Source: Agaricus subrufescens
Lineage: Eukaryota; Basidiomycota; Agaricomycetes; Agaricales; Agaricaceae
Length of the DNA: 64,000 nucleotides
Direction of reading: 5' to 3'
Assembly (NCBI GenBank): GCA_029945375.1
Contig: CM057058.1
Span: forward strand, 2,294,001-2,358,000
Positions 49,095-62,918 of this stretch are shown piece after piece. The notes beneath the pieces are model-generated. The model saw only the letters and a program-made list of their open reading frames with translations. It searched no databases and was not told the origin of the DNA. The translations under genes were made by a program, and so were the position numbers. Positions within the stretch are counted from its first letter, which is position 1; each line of letters begins with the position of its first letter.

Positions 49095-50388
49095 CTACAA
49101 GCCAAACAATTCTAAGGCGTTTCCTCCTCTGACACCGTCTTTGTCGGCATCAGACCACCCTTGAACCGCGTCGATCGCTTCCAGGTTTTCGACAACACTT
49201 CTCCACTTGTCGCCCTCGCCCAATGGCGGGAAAAATGGGTGATCTGTACCGAATAGCATCTTCTTACTTCCATTACTCCTGTCCAACTTTTCTTTAATAC
49301 TGATAGATGAGCCATGTTGGTACCGTGTTGCGCGGGCGATGGCGTCACTAGTAAAACCTAGTTCTTCCGGGCCATAAGCCACAGCATCAAGGTAGAGTTT
49401 TCCGACGTAATAACGCGCATCATGTTTGAGACGAGATGCTACAATTGGGTCGTGGTCAATGCAGGACGAGAGACGAGATGAAAGAGCGGGGAGGGCGCCG
49501 CCTGAGTGGGCTAGGAGAAGACGAAGATCGGGATACCGATCGAGAACGCCCGAAAGGATGAGCCTTGTTGCTGCCTGTGACCCAGGCTCAATACTTGATA
49601 ATTAGGGGTTTAAAGTCAACTTACAATGGTCGTTTCAAAGGGAAAGCCAAGTGCAAGGGGCAGTACGTGCCCGTTGTCCCTTTCGCCATATAATTTGGCA
49701 TCTACGCCGTAATGAGGATGCAAAAACACGACTAGCTGGGCTTTCTCGATTGCAGCCCAAACGGGATCTAGTGCAGGGTCATCGAGCCCTTTCCCTACCC
49801 CCCGGGTGCCCATTATTAGTCCCTTGAGATGAGGAAGCGTTGAGATCTGGTTGACTATTTGAAGCAAAGCATCTGTGGGGATGGAAGGGACGAGGGGTAG
49901 GAGGCCAAAGCCGTAGAGCCGCTTGATCCGCGCCTGTTCGACGGGTAGAGAGGGGCCGGTGGAGCAGTAGGCTTCGAGGTCAGTGTTGAGTTCGGATGCG
50001 AGACTGTGTGCCTGTGAGGCCGGCAGAAAATCGAGCCAAGGATTGGCGGAACTAGGGGCGGTGTTTGCATCTGCAGAGGAAGATTATAAATAACCACACC
50101 TGACTACGGAAATGTCGATGCCATGTTTGTCCATGAACTTGAGCTTTTCTGTGGAGTTGTCAGGACGCCACGACTCTCCAGCACAATTGTAATACCTTCT
50201 CGATCCCAGTACTGCGGGCCCACCGGTCGTCCGCCGCTAGGCTCATGGTCCAGAATCAGCAGCCTCTCTTTTTGTGTTGCAACGTCTGTGCGGATGAATG
50301 GAACCTTGGTTCGCGAGCGAAGAAGGGAGGCATAGCGAGGAAGGTATACGTGTGTATGGATGTCAACCAGGACTTTCTTGGTGGACAT
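49095..50388 (-). CDS. ACMSD-superfamily amidohydrolase, probable decarboxylase
   Basis: Start MSTKKVLVDIHTHVYLPRY at 50388. Three introns join VGPQYWDREEKLKFMDKHGI, DISVVSSANPWLDFLPAS and GFPFETTIAATRLILSGVLD. Metal-binding motifs are HTHVY, HPHYG, LAHSGG and FGTDHPFF, as in zinc-dependent decarboxylases of the ACMSD superfamily. The layout fits uracil-5-carboxylate (isoorotate) decarboxylase best, with 2-amino-3-carboxymuconate semialdehyde decarboxylase as the alternative. The second possibility is notable because BNA6 is immediately adjacent and convergent. Length (about 380 residues) fits both. The substrate cannot be decided from sequence alone. Confidence 0.85.
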
Positions 50389-50550
50389 TTCCAAGAAGGT
50401 AAATATAGCAAAGCGACTCGTGCTGACCACATGGGAACTATGCCGTTGACACCTAGTACTTAACAGTCCTAGCCGTGTCGTCAATGAACCGATTCTGCTC
50501 GAAGGTTTTCGTCACCATTACAAGCATAAGGCTGTCTGCACACGATAACG

Positions 50551-52100
50551 ATGGAGAATGAGCAGCTTGCACAAGTTTGTGAGTAACTTTCCGTCGCCTG
50601 ATCAGCTTCGTTTCATGCCGTGCGCCAAAGCTCGGTGACATAAACGACAAAGTCGTTGAACTTCAAAGAAACATTGATCATGTCCGCCAGCTTTTTTCAA
50701 CTTCCGCTTTACGCCACCCCTCTTCGTCTCCAAGTTCCTCGATTCCACGTTCTTCGCATGGTCGATCAATATCATTGTTAGAACGTCGCATCGAGGAACT
50801 CGAAAATAACAAGCGTGACTTGACCGACACTCTATCAACAATACAAGACGAGGCTTATAACGCTGTCAGAGCGAGGGAGGATATCATGAAGCGGTATCGC
50901 CTCTTGATCAGGTTCTCAGCTAGTTTGTTACAGGCAAGTTCTTTGTTTTTCGGTGATTACTATTTCGACATCTATAGTATGTCGTTCACAGAGAATGATA
51001 GAGGATTTTCCAGACGAAGATTACGATGATGACGATCTACGCTCGGTAATCAAGGAAGACTTGAAAAGGAGTCTGCGTTCTTCCAGCCGCGGTACTTCAC
51101 GAGGCAGTATTACTGCTCGCCCTGACTCAAGGGCTACGATTCGAAGTTTTATTGCTTCTGATCATCATTCTCAAGACGTCACTACGCACCAGGCTGGTCC
51201 ATCCTCATTGTTACACCAAGGTCACACGTTCACGGAGGGCGATAGGTTTGTCCACACTGGCGCTCGAAAAATGCCAGCCAGTGTAAAGCATGCTGCTGGT
51301 CCACTCTCTGTAGCAAATTTCGTTCAACTCGGAATCGAGAAAGACCAGGTAAAAACGCGTTTGATATCCTGATGTCTGAGTAGACTAAGATCCTGATTTG
51401 CTTCCCGCAGCTGGAGGAATTGTTTATGAGGTAAGCTGCACTGACCTTGAACTGTAGACAAGGAGAGTGACCGTTATTCAAGCCTTATCCATCCGGATGA
51501 CGTATCCATTCGCCTTGCTATGCTGCCCTCACCAACGGATCTTGAAGGTCTGAAATTCGTCCTCCTTTATGATCCATTTTATTTAGAATCTGGATCGAAG
51601 AGCTATATTCTGGATTGGGCAACACCACAGACAAGAAAGCAAGTCGCTAAATTTCTAATGGATAATGATCGGAACAGGAGACCGGTTTTTCAAACTTTCA
51701 CGCATTCCAAAAAAAAAGTAAGCGGTCCAAATGCTAAACTCCCGATTAATGCGATAGTTTTCTAGAAGGAGTGGTACTACTTTGGGAGCTTGGAATGGAC
51801 GTTAACCCAACATGATCAGAGCGTCTGGCCTACACTCGATAATGAGGTGAATATATTCTGACGGGGACAGGAGTTTTCTGACTTCTGGATAATCAGTCTC
51901 GTTCCTTTATTTTGAGGAAACTCAGCCGCCGAAGCCACGGCTCTGTAGTGATAGAGGAGGTCGAGAAACAAATTTTGAATAAGGAGTTGCAGGAGCTGAC
52001 CATCGAGATTACAACCGTGGGTTCGGTGGAAGTCATGCAGGAGATCGCGGTGAAATTAGGACAACAGCTGAACAAGGCCAAGGCGCGGATGGCCGAATGA
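50551..52100 (+). CDS. Unknown coiled-coil protein
   Basis: Start MENEQLAQVF then VELQRNIDHVRQLFSTS. A Ser-rich segment is followed by a coiled coil (LLERRIEELENNKRDLTDTL) and an acidic patch (EDFPDEDYDDDDLRS). The C-terminal half is folded: LEELFMSLIHPDDVSIRLAM, LLYDPFYLESGSKSYILDWA, EWYYFGSLEWTL and a last helix-rich part (ELTIEITTVGSVEVMQEIAV). I do not recognise the family. The intron at 50934-50991 is a GC-AG intron. Other introns lie near 50579-50652, 51348-51410, 51431-51485, 51718-51764 and 51847-51897. Confidence 0.65.
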
Positions 52101-52250
52101 GTAGGATGTCCATGTAAAGTAGGTGATCGAAATTGAATGGATGATCATCGGTCACTACGCGACGGGTATTCTGGCCCTCGGGGAACCCTACTACTCAGAC
52201 AACTATTTATAACTAGCCCCCCCGCGCTCCTGAGTCCCCCAGTCGAGGGG

Positions 52251-53622
52251 ATGCTCCTTGGCACCAGTCGCTCCGCTGGCCTTTTCGTCTTTCTTGTCCT
52301 ATTTATCTCCCTCTCGATTTTTCTCCTCCCCTCTCACTCTTCTGGCTCCATAATCCGCCATGTCTACCAGCGTCAGCTCTCTGTGACAACCCGATTCACC
52401 TTTACGACAGCCACACTCATTGATACAATCATAATCTCTACTGTCTCTCCTGATCAACCAACATCACTCCCTCAGTCGTCCTCCATGCGCTCATTTTCTG
52501 TATCGTTTCGGCCAACCGTATCCGCCTCATCCCGATCCTCATCGTCTTCGATTTTTTCTACAAGATCTTCGTCGTTCTCCTCTCAAAACAGGGAGCCCAC
52601 TTCGTCGGTCGCTAGATCTATCTGCTCCTTATGCTGTCTGACCTAGTTTTAGCTTGACCTCTCGACCCTCTCCTGCCTTCTCAAAAACTACCCTTACATT
52701 CATCCAACCCTCGATTCCTGTTTCAACTCGACCTACCCCAGTAGCACTATCCGCGTCCGACCGCAAGGCAACCTCCATTTTGCCGGTGATCACACCACCA
52801 GCCTCGTCCAACCAAGACGTTCCCCCACCGTCATTTACTGCTGCCCCAGCGGGAGCTGTCAACTTAGGGTGTGATAAATCTTCCGTTCTATGTTATGCAA
52901 TAACGAACATACTTTTCTTCAGTTTTTGGAGCAACAAAGCCGCCGTGGCCGGAACCTTCACGGGGGTTGGCCTTGTTGCAATCGGGATCATCGCAATTCT
53001 CCTGATGGCTTGTATAAAGAAGAGACGGAACAAACAACCCGAAGAAGATATCCACAGAAGTTTCTTGCCTATAAGCAGTCCGTATGATTGGCCGCCTACT
53101 CGAGCTAGAGCGCCTGGGCGAGGTCGTCGACTGATGGACCCCTTTGCCGCAGGTGATTCTGTCCCGATTCGTAGGCCGTTTGCTGCAGCTTCGAACCCCG
53201 GAAGGCACGGCCGTGTTTACTCGGAGGAAGACAGTCTAAGCATTAGTGATAACCATACCTCATCTGGCAATGGCTACGTCAACTACGATTACTCTGCCAC
53301 CTCTTCGGATTCTTGGCCAAGTCTTGTTCGAACAAGATCAGCGCCATTGCACCAATCACTAGGATCTCCCACTTCAACTTCGTCACTTCGTACTGGTCTC
53401 GACCTTCCTCCAGCACATGATCCCGTTGTGCCCGAGTCTCCGATATCTATGGGCGCCTTATCATCTGTGCCCTCGCTTTATCTTGATTCAGAGCAAATCG
53501 GCAGGCGCAGCCGCCACCAGGTTTCCGGAGCCAGCTTTTATGCTGATCAACTGCATTCGTATTATTACGGTGAAAACGATGAGCCCCCCTCATCCGCAAG
53601 ACCGTTCGGAAAGGCTTTTTGA
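52251..53622 (+). CDS. Type I single-pass membrane protein with Ser/Thr-rich ectodomain
   Basis: A signal peptide (MLLGTSRSAGLFVFLVLFIS) precedes a Ser/Thr/Pro-rich extracellular region. One transmembrane helix (AVAGTFTGVGLVAIGIIAIL) is followed by a basic stop-transfer (KKRRNK) and a cytoplasmic tail with Arg-rich patches. Introns join across a 48-nt segment near 52602-52650 and a 54-nt stop-free segment ending at 52923. The design resembles fungal wall-stress sensors and related membrane proteins, but no specific orthologue is recognised. In-frame ATG 52137 would add 38 residues before the signal peptide and is less likely. Confidence 0.7.
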
Positions 53623-53971
53623 TTTGATCGATCTTGTTGGAAGGCTAGTATAGCATCTCCATTTCAGAGGAAGATAACCAGAGACGAAAAAGTCTTCGAT
53701 ATTTTGTTTTGTCTCATAAATCCTTTTTTCTTTTTTTTTGGGCTTGTTTATCTTCGGAATTTTCATTGTAGATTTTCACTTGGCTTCATCGGCAGGCACT
53801 CCGGAGTCCGAGATGTTCTTTACCAAGTTGTTCGCTTATATCATCATCCATTATATTAGGTGTACCAGTAGTCACTCTCAGCTTCTAGGATGTAAAATTA
53901 ACAATTACAAAGGAAGGAAATTGGTCGTACGACTTTTTCGGACGGTTACTCCCGACTGTCTTTAGTTTATA
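53623..53971. other. Convergent intergenic region, no gene recognised
   Basis: This lies between the stops of the membrane-protein gene and the kinase gene. It is T-rich and holds no supported gene; probably the 3' UTRs. Confidence 0.5.
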
Positions 53972-56010
<2,039 letters not shown>

Positions 56011-57379
56011 TTATAGGACAGAGAAAGAGCGTACATAATGAAGGAAAAGCCGAGCTGAAAATGTGAAGGGCGATCACTGAACCTGACGGGATTACTTTCA
56101 GACTGATCCGAGGGACCTACCATCCACAGAAGACAATGTGGACCTGCCAAGCTTATAACCGATCCTTATTGGACTGCCGCAGCCGAACTATAAAAAGTTT
56201 GTTCGGACGCAGCAAGTGTTAAAGATGTGAGACACATTAGGCCTGAAAGCGTTTGCAGGCTCTCTGGCCAAGAGGATTTGAACCGATGTATGGCAGTCAT
56301 TACGTAGAGAGAGTAACCGAGCTAATTGAACACGCCTGATGGGGGACAGATTGTTTACAGTGTCATAAGAATGACACATATCATACGGCAGCGGCAGAGG
56401 ATTGACCGTATACCACTAGGAAGGTAAGTTAGTTCACAGAGACACACAGGGTACTGAACAGATAGTCACTCAAGGCTACATCTTGATTTCCTGCGCGATG
56501 AAGCTGAATAAAACTATCCAGGATCAATCGTCTTCGGGCATACTGCCATCTCGCTTGCTGGCGCGAATAAAGGTGGTGTTTAGCACAATTGTCTGGTCAG
56601 TGCTTATGTCGTAGGAGCCGGGATTCGGGCAGCTGGTGGGAGACCCCGAAGTTGGATGGGTCTGACAACCAGACACGCGTGAACATGAGATAGAGACAAT
56701 CGTTCAAGAGAGGAGGAAGAAGGAAACACAAGCCTGACGATCGTTTATTACTTTGTTGATGTTGGCACATGAGGCACGAAAGGAGGCTTCCACATCCGAT
56801 CGAGATCATTAATGTGCATTCTGGCTGAGGTTTCTTCGATGTTAACAACCTATGACAAGATCTTCTTTTGCCGGATAGCGGCTCCTGGCCGGTTTGCGCG
56901 ACGCCAAGGTCGTGTAGAACAATCCGCTCCTGAGATGAGGGAAGGGGGGGTATCGATTGAATGATTTGGGACTGGTACCCCAAGGTTCTTGACCCTTGTC
57001 TAGATTTTCATAACAATCTTCGAATCTCACGCAGCCAAACAAATTCACAAGTGGGATATTGTTATTTTGGTAGGAATCATGTCCGGTGTAAGTTGGCAGA
57101 GAAAACTATTGGCCGACGCAAAGGAAGCATATTATACAGAAGCTTCACGGGGCCGAAAGGAAATGAAATTGCTTCAGTCGTGACTCCGAGTTCGGTTACG
57201 GGAAACTTGATTTGTCTCACCTCATTCGGGCATCCAATGCTTTGAGCTCCACCGGGTTTTGACTATAACCCGATAAATAATAATGGGAAGCGGTGATTGG
57301 TAGCGCAAGTCAAGTTGCACACGTGGATATTCGATAAAGAACGATATTAACGATACAAGCCCCCAGGCCAGCTGCAGCC
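56011..57379. other. 1.37-kb region upstream of the NDR kinase with no supported gene
   Basis: Frames on both strands are short and show no family resemblance. A B-box-like GGTTCAAATCC on the minus strand near 56276 is considered and rejected as a tRNA. The region probably holds the kinase promoter and 5' leader plus the terminator of the neighbouring mitochondrial kinase gene. Confidence 0.45.
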
Positions 57380-59250
57380 TCAGACTTCAATGCCTTCTAA
57401 ATTCGTTCCCTGGTACCTAATTAGAGAGGTACATGACGCTTGTTCATGACTTACAAGTTTGGGTAGACGTAAATAGGCATCAGTTCCTGCATTGTGGTCA
57501 GTCTCTGGAACATAAAGGAGCGCATTCCTTACCCCAGCCATCTAAGGAAACAAGCTCTAAAGAACCACCGAAATAGCTGGATTGCAAAGGTGAGATTAAA
57601 CTGGCACCACAAGCTACCATGGCGGTACTCACGTAGCAAATATGTTACTCATCGGAAGACCGATACCAATGCGAGGATGAGGCTTGTTGTTAGCCACCTT
57701 GTCCTTCGCTTCATCTAGTTTGACAGGGTTCCACCTGTCAACTTGTTCAGCCACGGTCGCACGAACACCTTTATCACTGCTGCTGGCTGATCGTAGAGCA
57801 CCTATACGGGAATCTTCCATTCGCGCCGCATTCCGTTGGTGCGAAAATGAGAAAAGATCCGCAGGTTCTTTGATCTGGCAGTCGGAATAGACGAGTCCGC
57901 GTCCTAAGCTTCGGGTGTTAGATGGAATCACACTAAGAATAGCTGGCTAGACCTTGATCCGATATTCGAATGCCAACGTCATTCTCTCCGGCAGCAATGG
58001 TAGCCTTTATTGGTGGCACAGAAGGACTGTTTTGATGAGCTAAAAGAGTAGCTCTCATTGACTAGGGACACATTAGGACACGACTGTAAATCAAAGGATC
58101 AGCTCACGTTTTTCAACAGTTCAAAAACAATATATCTATCCACAAAATCAATGGCTGGCGAAATTTGTTTTCGTTGACACCCACTCGAGATGCTCCTTGA
58201 TGTATGGGAATTGGGTGTCCAGCTGACCATCGATGACCACCTCTGGCCACTCATCAATCTTCCCGCAACTATCTTCCACCCATGGAGGCCGTTCTTTGAG
58301 CAGTTTTATACAGCGTTCGATACTTCTCTTGACTTTTAATCCCGTGAAAATAATGCCCACATGGGGCTCTCCTGAGGCTTCTTTCTCACGACGTCCCTGG
58401 AAAATCTCAGTGAGAGCGATATGATGCTCAACTAGCACTCTGCGGGATACCCGCGATGTTAGCATCCGTCGCATGAAAGAATCGAGTTGCTCTGATGCCA
58501 AGTATGGAGAAGACAACGAGAGCCCCAGTGAAAGATTGGGGATGACAGTTGCACTGGGAAGTTGTCAGAACACGCGGGCGGCGCATGGTAAATGCAGGGA
58601 CTCACTGTTCATCGAGAAGTCCATTGACGAACTCGCAAAACTTGTCATTTTCTGAAAGAGTGGTAATGGGTGGATAGCGACGAAACCTGTTGTATAATAA
58701 GAGGAGACAAGATTGAGACTCATATATTCTTCACCTACTTTTCGAATGCAGACCAGTATAGCTTAACGTTGTAACGCAGTTGTCAGAAGAAGAAGGATGA
58801 AAAGGTTGGATAAGCATACCTCATATACCCTACTGACCCCTTCCTGATTCACCACAACGTATGGCAAAGTCTGAAGGTCACGTAGACGGTGTGCGATTCG
58901 TACGGGTAGCTCCGTCCGAACGTAGTTGGCACCCTGTGCGATGGTCAATGCGACAGCTATTGAAAGTCGAGCATGATACACACCTTGATCAGACGCTCCT
59001 CGTTCATGTGACGCCCGAAGAAGACCTATAGGAGAAATCATTCGGTCGTACAGGTTATCAGCGAACCATTGCCATAAGACGTTTATTGGAGGCGCACGAG
59101 TTGACGAAGAGTTAATCTCTGTGTTTTCTTCTCAACATAGGGCTCGAGTTGCCGGTTCCGGTAGAAGGTGGACTGGAGCCGGCTAAAAATATGCGCGGGA
59201 CATCGAGGAAACCTGTTTTTCTTGAGGGCCCGAGCCATGTTCAAAACCAT
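57380..59250 (-). CDS. Mitochondrial PDK/BCKDK-type protein kinase
   Basis: The gene is split into roughly ten short exons. It starts MVLNMARALKKNRFPRCPAH, basic and without acids, a likely mitochondrial presequence (the second ATG is 59238). Then L-T-L-R-Q-L, FFGRHMNEERLIKGANYVRT, ELPVRIAHRLRDLQTLPYVV, LYWSAFEKFRRYPPITTL, LSLSSPYLASEQLDSF, RRMLTSRVSRRVLVEHHIAL, IVFELLKNSMRATLLAH (N box), ISDQGRG (G1 box), RIGIGLPMSN (G2 box) and FGGSLELVSLDGWGTDAYLR, ending GTNLEGIEV. This is the GHKL-type kinase that inactivates pyruvate or branched-chain dehydrogenase. The G1 box has Arg where DQGGG is usual. Confidence 0.88.
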
Positions 59251-59447
59251 GATGACTCAATTTTTTGTCTGCATGTATAGCTGGGGAGTTGAAGTGGAAA
59301 ACCCGTGAAAAACCTGGTAGTTCTTGTTACAATCCCGTGACTCCGAGTCACTGAGGCATGTGGAGTTTAGTCGGAGCCCGGTCTCTGGCATATTACAAGA
59401 TTGCATTAATAGAAGCATCTCTCGGTGTGTGTTACATTCTACAGAAA

Positions 59448-60492
59448 CTATAGAAGGCCTTCCGACCGTAGGGCACCGAGTATCACAAAGGCTGAACGGC
59501 GTTCACGATCAAGCCCTAGCCAATCCCCTCGTTTGCTTTCCGGAATATCATCGTGCCCAACGGCGTACAGGTTATCGCCTATCACGTCTTCTGATTTCTG
59601 GACGGGATCTTCACGAGCATACATTGAATCTTCCCATTGAGTTTCGCTCATTGTCACGGCCACAGTTTTTGCATCTGGTATGTTGGGCAAGATTGAAGTC
59701 AATAGGTTGGAGAGTAACTCCGAAGTTCCGTCGGTATTAGAGGAGTGAAGAAGGGGTAAAGGTAAATATTCGGCCTAAATCCGTTAATATGTATTGAGTA
59801 AATTGAGTAAATTTACTGCGCGGCAGCGTTACACACCTCAAGGAGCATGCCCTTGACAGCACCACCAGCAAGCACGACATTCCCTATCCGGACTATCCAG
59901 TCAGTGCCGATAGCGAACACTTGACCATCGATCAGAATCTGTTGGCCAGAGGTGTGACCGCCTCTCGATGTCGCAGTGGTGGTTTGCCGGACAGACAGCC
60001 ATCTTGCCTTAAGCTGAGCCAAGAGTTGTTCGAGCGCACCGGGGGGCCGAAGAGTGAGGAACGTGGTACGAAAGTGAGTGCATCCTTGAATATAAGTGGA
60101 TTCGTCTCCTGGAGGCGCAGCGGCAAGCACGTCAGCTCTCATGGGTGCTTCAGGATTTTCTATGAGGACGAAGACGTTGTCATCCATGGTGAGAGAACAC
60201 ATGATGCGATCTGGTTTTCCTTGCAAAGCGGGTATAGGCAGCTGGTTAATCGTAGATCGATATGACCTGATCGATATGTTCCATTTTCCGCGGTATGTTG
60301 CCTATCCTATATGAGAATAGTGGGACGATCCAGGTTCTCAATGACCCTACGTTGTGATTGAGCATCATATTGTCGCGAACAAGCCCAAGGCCTTGGGGAG
60401 GGGCATTTATCCACCGAGCTAAGCTTGAGATGTCCGTTGAGCAAATTGGGGCCCATTGCAGACTGGTTCGATGCGTACCCTGTTAAGCCCAT
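59448..60492 (-). CDS. MED20: Mediator complex subunit 20
   Basis: Exons join MGLTGLARWINAPPQGLGLV, ATYRGKWNISIRSYRSTINQ, MCSLTMDDNVFVLIENPEAP, FRTTFLTLRPPGALEQLLAQ, IGTDWIVRIGNVVLAGGAVK and AEYLPLPLLHSSNTDGTSEL, ending LGALRSEGLL. The N-terminal MGxTGLARW and the DW-x-VR-GN-VLAGG core are diagnostic of MED20 (Srb2), a TBP-related-fold subunit of the Mediator head. Three introns are required, near 60425-60479, 60309-60364 and 59772-59836. It is divergent from ORC4 with 139 bp between starts. Confidence 0.9.
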
Positions 60493-60631
60493 AGCGTTTG
60501 CAGTTAGGAATACATTATCTCCGTGACGCGTGACTGACGCGAAGTCGCGTGATCGTGACCAAAGACGCGGTTGGGCGCGCCCACCCTTGGCTAAGCCATG
60601 GCCACAGCCAGCTGGTCATTATCAAGCAACC

Positions 60632-62749
60632 ATGCCCCCCAAACGCAAGGCTTCCACCATTTCAGGCTCAACTCCTGCAAAACGACTCGCCGTGGGCAAG
60701 CCAGGGACGCCATCTTATCAGGTCCAATCGACCGTGACAATAAGCTCAGCGAATCCACCGCCTCCCAAGTTACGTAGGACGTACGGGAAAAAGTCAAAAA
60801 GAGAACATGCCTCTACGGATTCGGAGAACTCTGCCGTGAAGCAAATGGATGATATAACATCCGATGCGATTCCTGAACCTGAACTGGCCACATCCCCTTC
60901 AGAGAAAGCCCGCAAACACCGAGTAGACGACATCTCCACTCCAAAACAACAGTCAAAGCGACGCCCCGACACCTCGTCCCCAGTGCGACCGACATATGTT
61001 TTTGAGTCTGTTGAAATACCACCCCACCCTCAACACAAACGCTTTCCACCATCTCCCTCTCCGACCGACGAAACACACCGCCATTCGAGCTCTCCAGAAA
61101 TCACAGCAGATGCTTTGGAAGACTGCGAACCAATTCTCTCCGAAAAGCTGCCACCTCGATTCTATCCTTGTCTCGATGCCCAGAAAACTGCTATTCTTCG
61201 CAATCTGCGTGATACCTCGAAGCTTTTTGATCCGAAAGAGTCACACTCTCCCGATACAACCTCTGTGAAGCAGCTGGAGGATCTTCTAATAGGCACGATC
61301 ACACGCTCTGAAGGCAATAGTTGCCTTCTGCTCGGACCTCGAGGATCCGGAAAATCAACGGTAACGACGCCATTGTACATATCACAGGGCAATACTTATT
61401 CGCTCCATACTTCCAGATACTCGATAACTGCATTAAATCTTTGCCGGAATCTCCAATCATCATCCGACTCTCTGGATGGATTCACAACAATGACCGCTTG
61501 GCAATGCGCGAAATTGCTTATCAGCTTGGTCAACAAACTGGAGAGTCATTTTCACAACTGGACGAAGGCGACACAGATGACGACCAAGATGACAATCCTT
61601 TCTTGGACCGTCCAAATTCGGGGACTGCTGAACTAGGACTGGCCTTGCCCCCCTCTTCACACCTTCCAGCACTGATTTCTGTCATACCAACACTTTCTCG
61701 TCCAAGTATCATCATTCTCGACGCATTCGACTTATTCGCTCTTCATCCAAGACAGGCCCTGCTGTATTGTCTTCTCGACACAGTGCAAGGGTGTCGAACA
61801 AGTGCGAGCAACAAAGGGTTGGCCGTTGTCGGCCTGACTTCCCGAGTCGATGCTATCAACCTGTTAGAAAAGAGGGTGAAAAGTCGTTTCTCGGGCCGTG
61901 TAATCCGTGCAGCTGGGATATCGACAATCCAACAGTGGCTTGCACTAACTAGAAAAGCTCTTTGTCCGCATAAATCTACGGGGAAACACGACGACGTTAT
62001 GAAAGAATGGGACAGGGCTTGGGAGAACCAGGTGGCAGAATGGCTGGAAGACAGAACAGTTGCTGATGCAATAAAGGACTCTGTTGGGCTTACGAAAGAT
62101 CCAAGCCTATTATTTCGCATACTGGTTAGTGTGATCCTTTTTACCTCCAAGTACTGGGCCTCACAGCAACTGGCAGACAAATATGGTTATTCGATTGTCC
62201 ACTCATTCTCCCTTCCCATCCTCAGCAACGTTATTGCAAGCAGTCTCATCGCAGCGTTGCAGACCCCTCTTATATGAAGTCCTTGGTAAAATTATGATTA
62301 TTTTACTAAGCACCAGTCTGATGATGCCTATAGATCTCCCTTATCCCGCTTTGTGCCTTATAATAGCATCAGTCCACTCTATGACAGCTGGGCACGAATT
62401 TTTTACCTTTGAAATGCTATTTTCGGCCTTTCGAGACCAATTTCGTGCATCTATGGCGGCGCCCGTCCATGTTAATGGTGGAAGTATCGGTATGGTGCGA
62501 TGCAGTAAGAGCATCTTACTGAATGTCAGTCTCATTCGTACACAACTGAGTATATTCTCAACGTTATTTTTAAAGGCCTTCGAACATCTTGTATCGTGTC
62601 GACTTTTTGCACCTGTAGCAGCTCTTTCTGGTACGACTACCAGAGAATTTGCTCGATATCGTACCATGCTAGAGAGGGATGAAGTCAGACGGATTATAGA
62701 AAAAACAGGGCAGACGTTGCTCAAAAAGTGGTTAAATAAAGCGGAATAG
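60632..62749 (+). CDS. ORC4: Origin recognition complex subunit 4
   Basis: Start MPPKRKASTISGSTPAKRLA. A long basic, disordered N-terminal region precedes the AAA+ domain: FDPKESHSP, Walker A LLLGPRGSGKST, ILDNCIKSLPESPIIIRLSG, Walker B SIIILDAFDLFALHPRQALL, VVGLTSRVDAINLLEKRVKS and RFSGRVIRAAG (sensor region). The C-terminal part has LPYPALCLIIASVHSMTAGH, FFTFEMLFSAFRDQF and VNGGSIGMVRC, typical of Orc4. The first intron (about 61361-61416) follows the Walker A codons. The exons around 62120-62280 are not fully resolved. ORC4 is part of the DNA replication initiator. Confidence 0.9.
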
Positions 62750-62918
62750 ACGGTATCATTGTTAACGTTTTATTCTTATTATTATCGAGAAATTATGTAG
62801 AGCACATGTGTTGATGACAAACAAGGTACAAGTGACGCTTTGAGAGGGTGGTAATCGCTTGCTCTGATTTAGGATTAAACGAGGAGACACGAGTAGTTAT
62901 ATACTAACCTTTCGGAAG

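Noticed and set aside
56255..56345. Possible tRNA on the minus strand with a B-box-like GGTTCAAATCC and an A-box-like TAGCTCGGTTA
   Set aside because: The T stem has two mismatches, no 7-bp acceptor stem forms and no sensible anticodon arm can be folded by eye.
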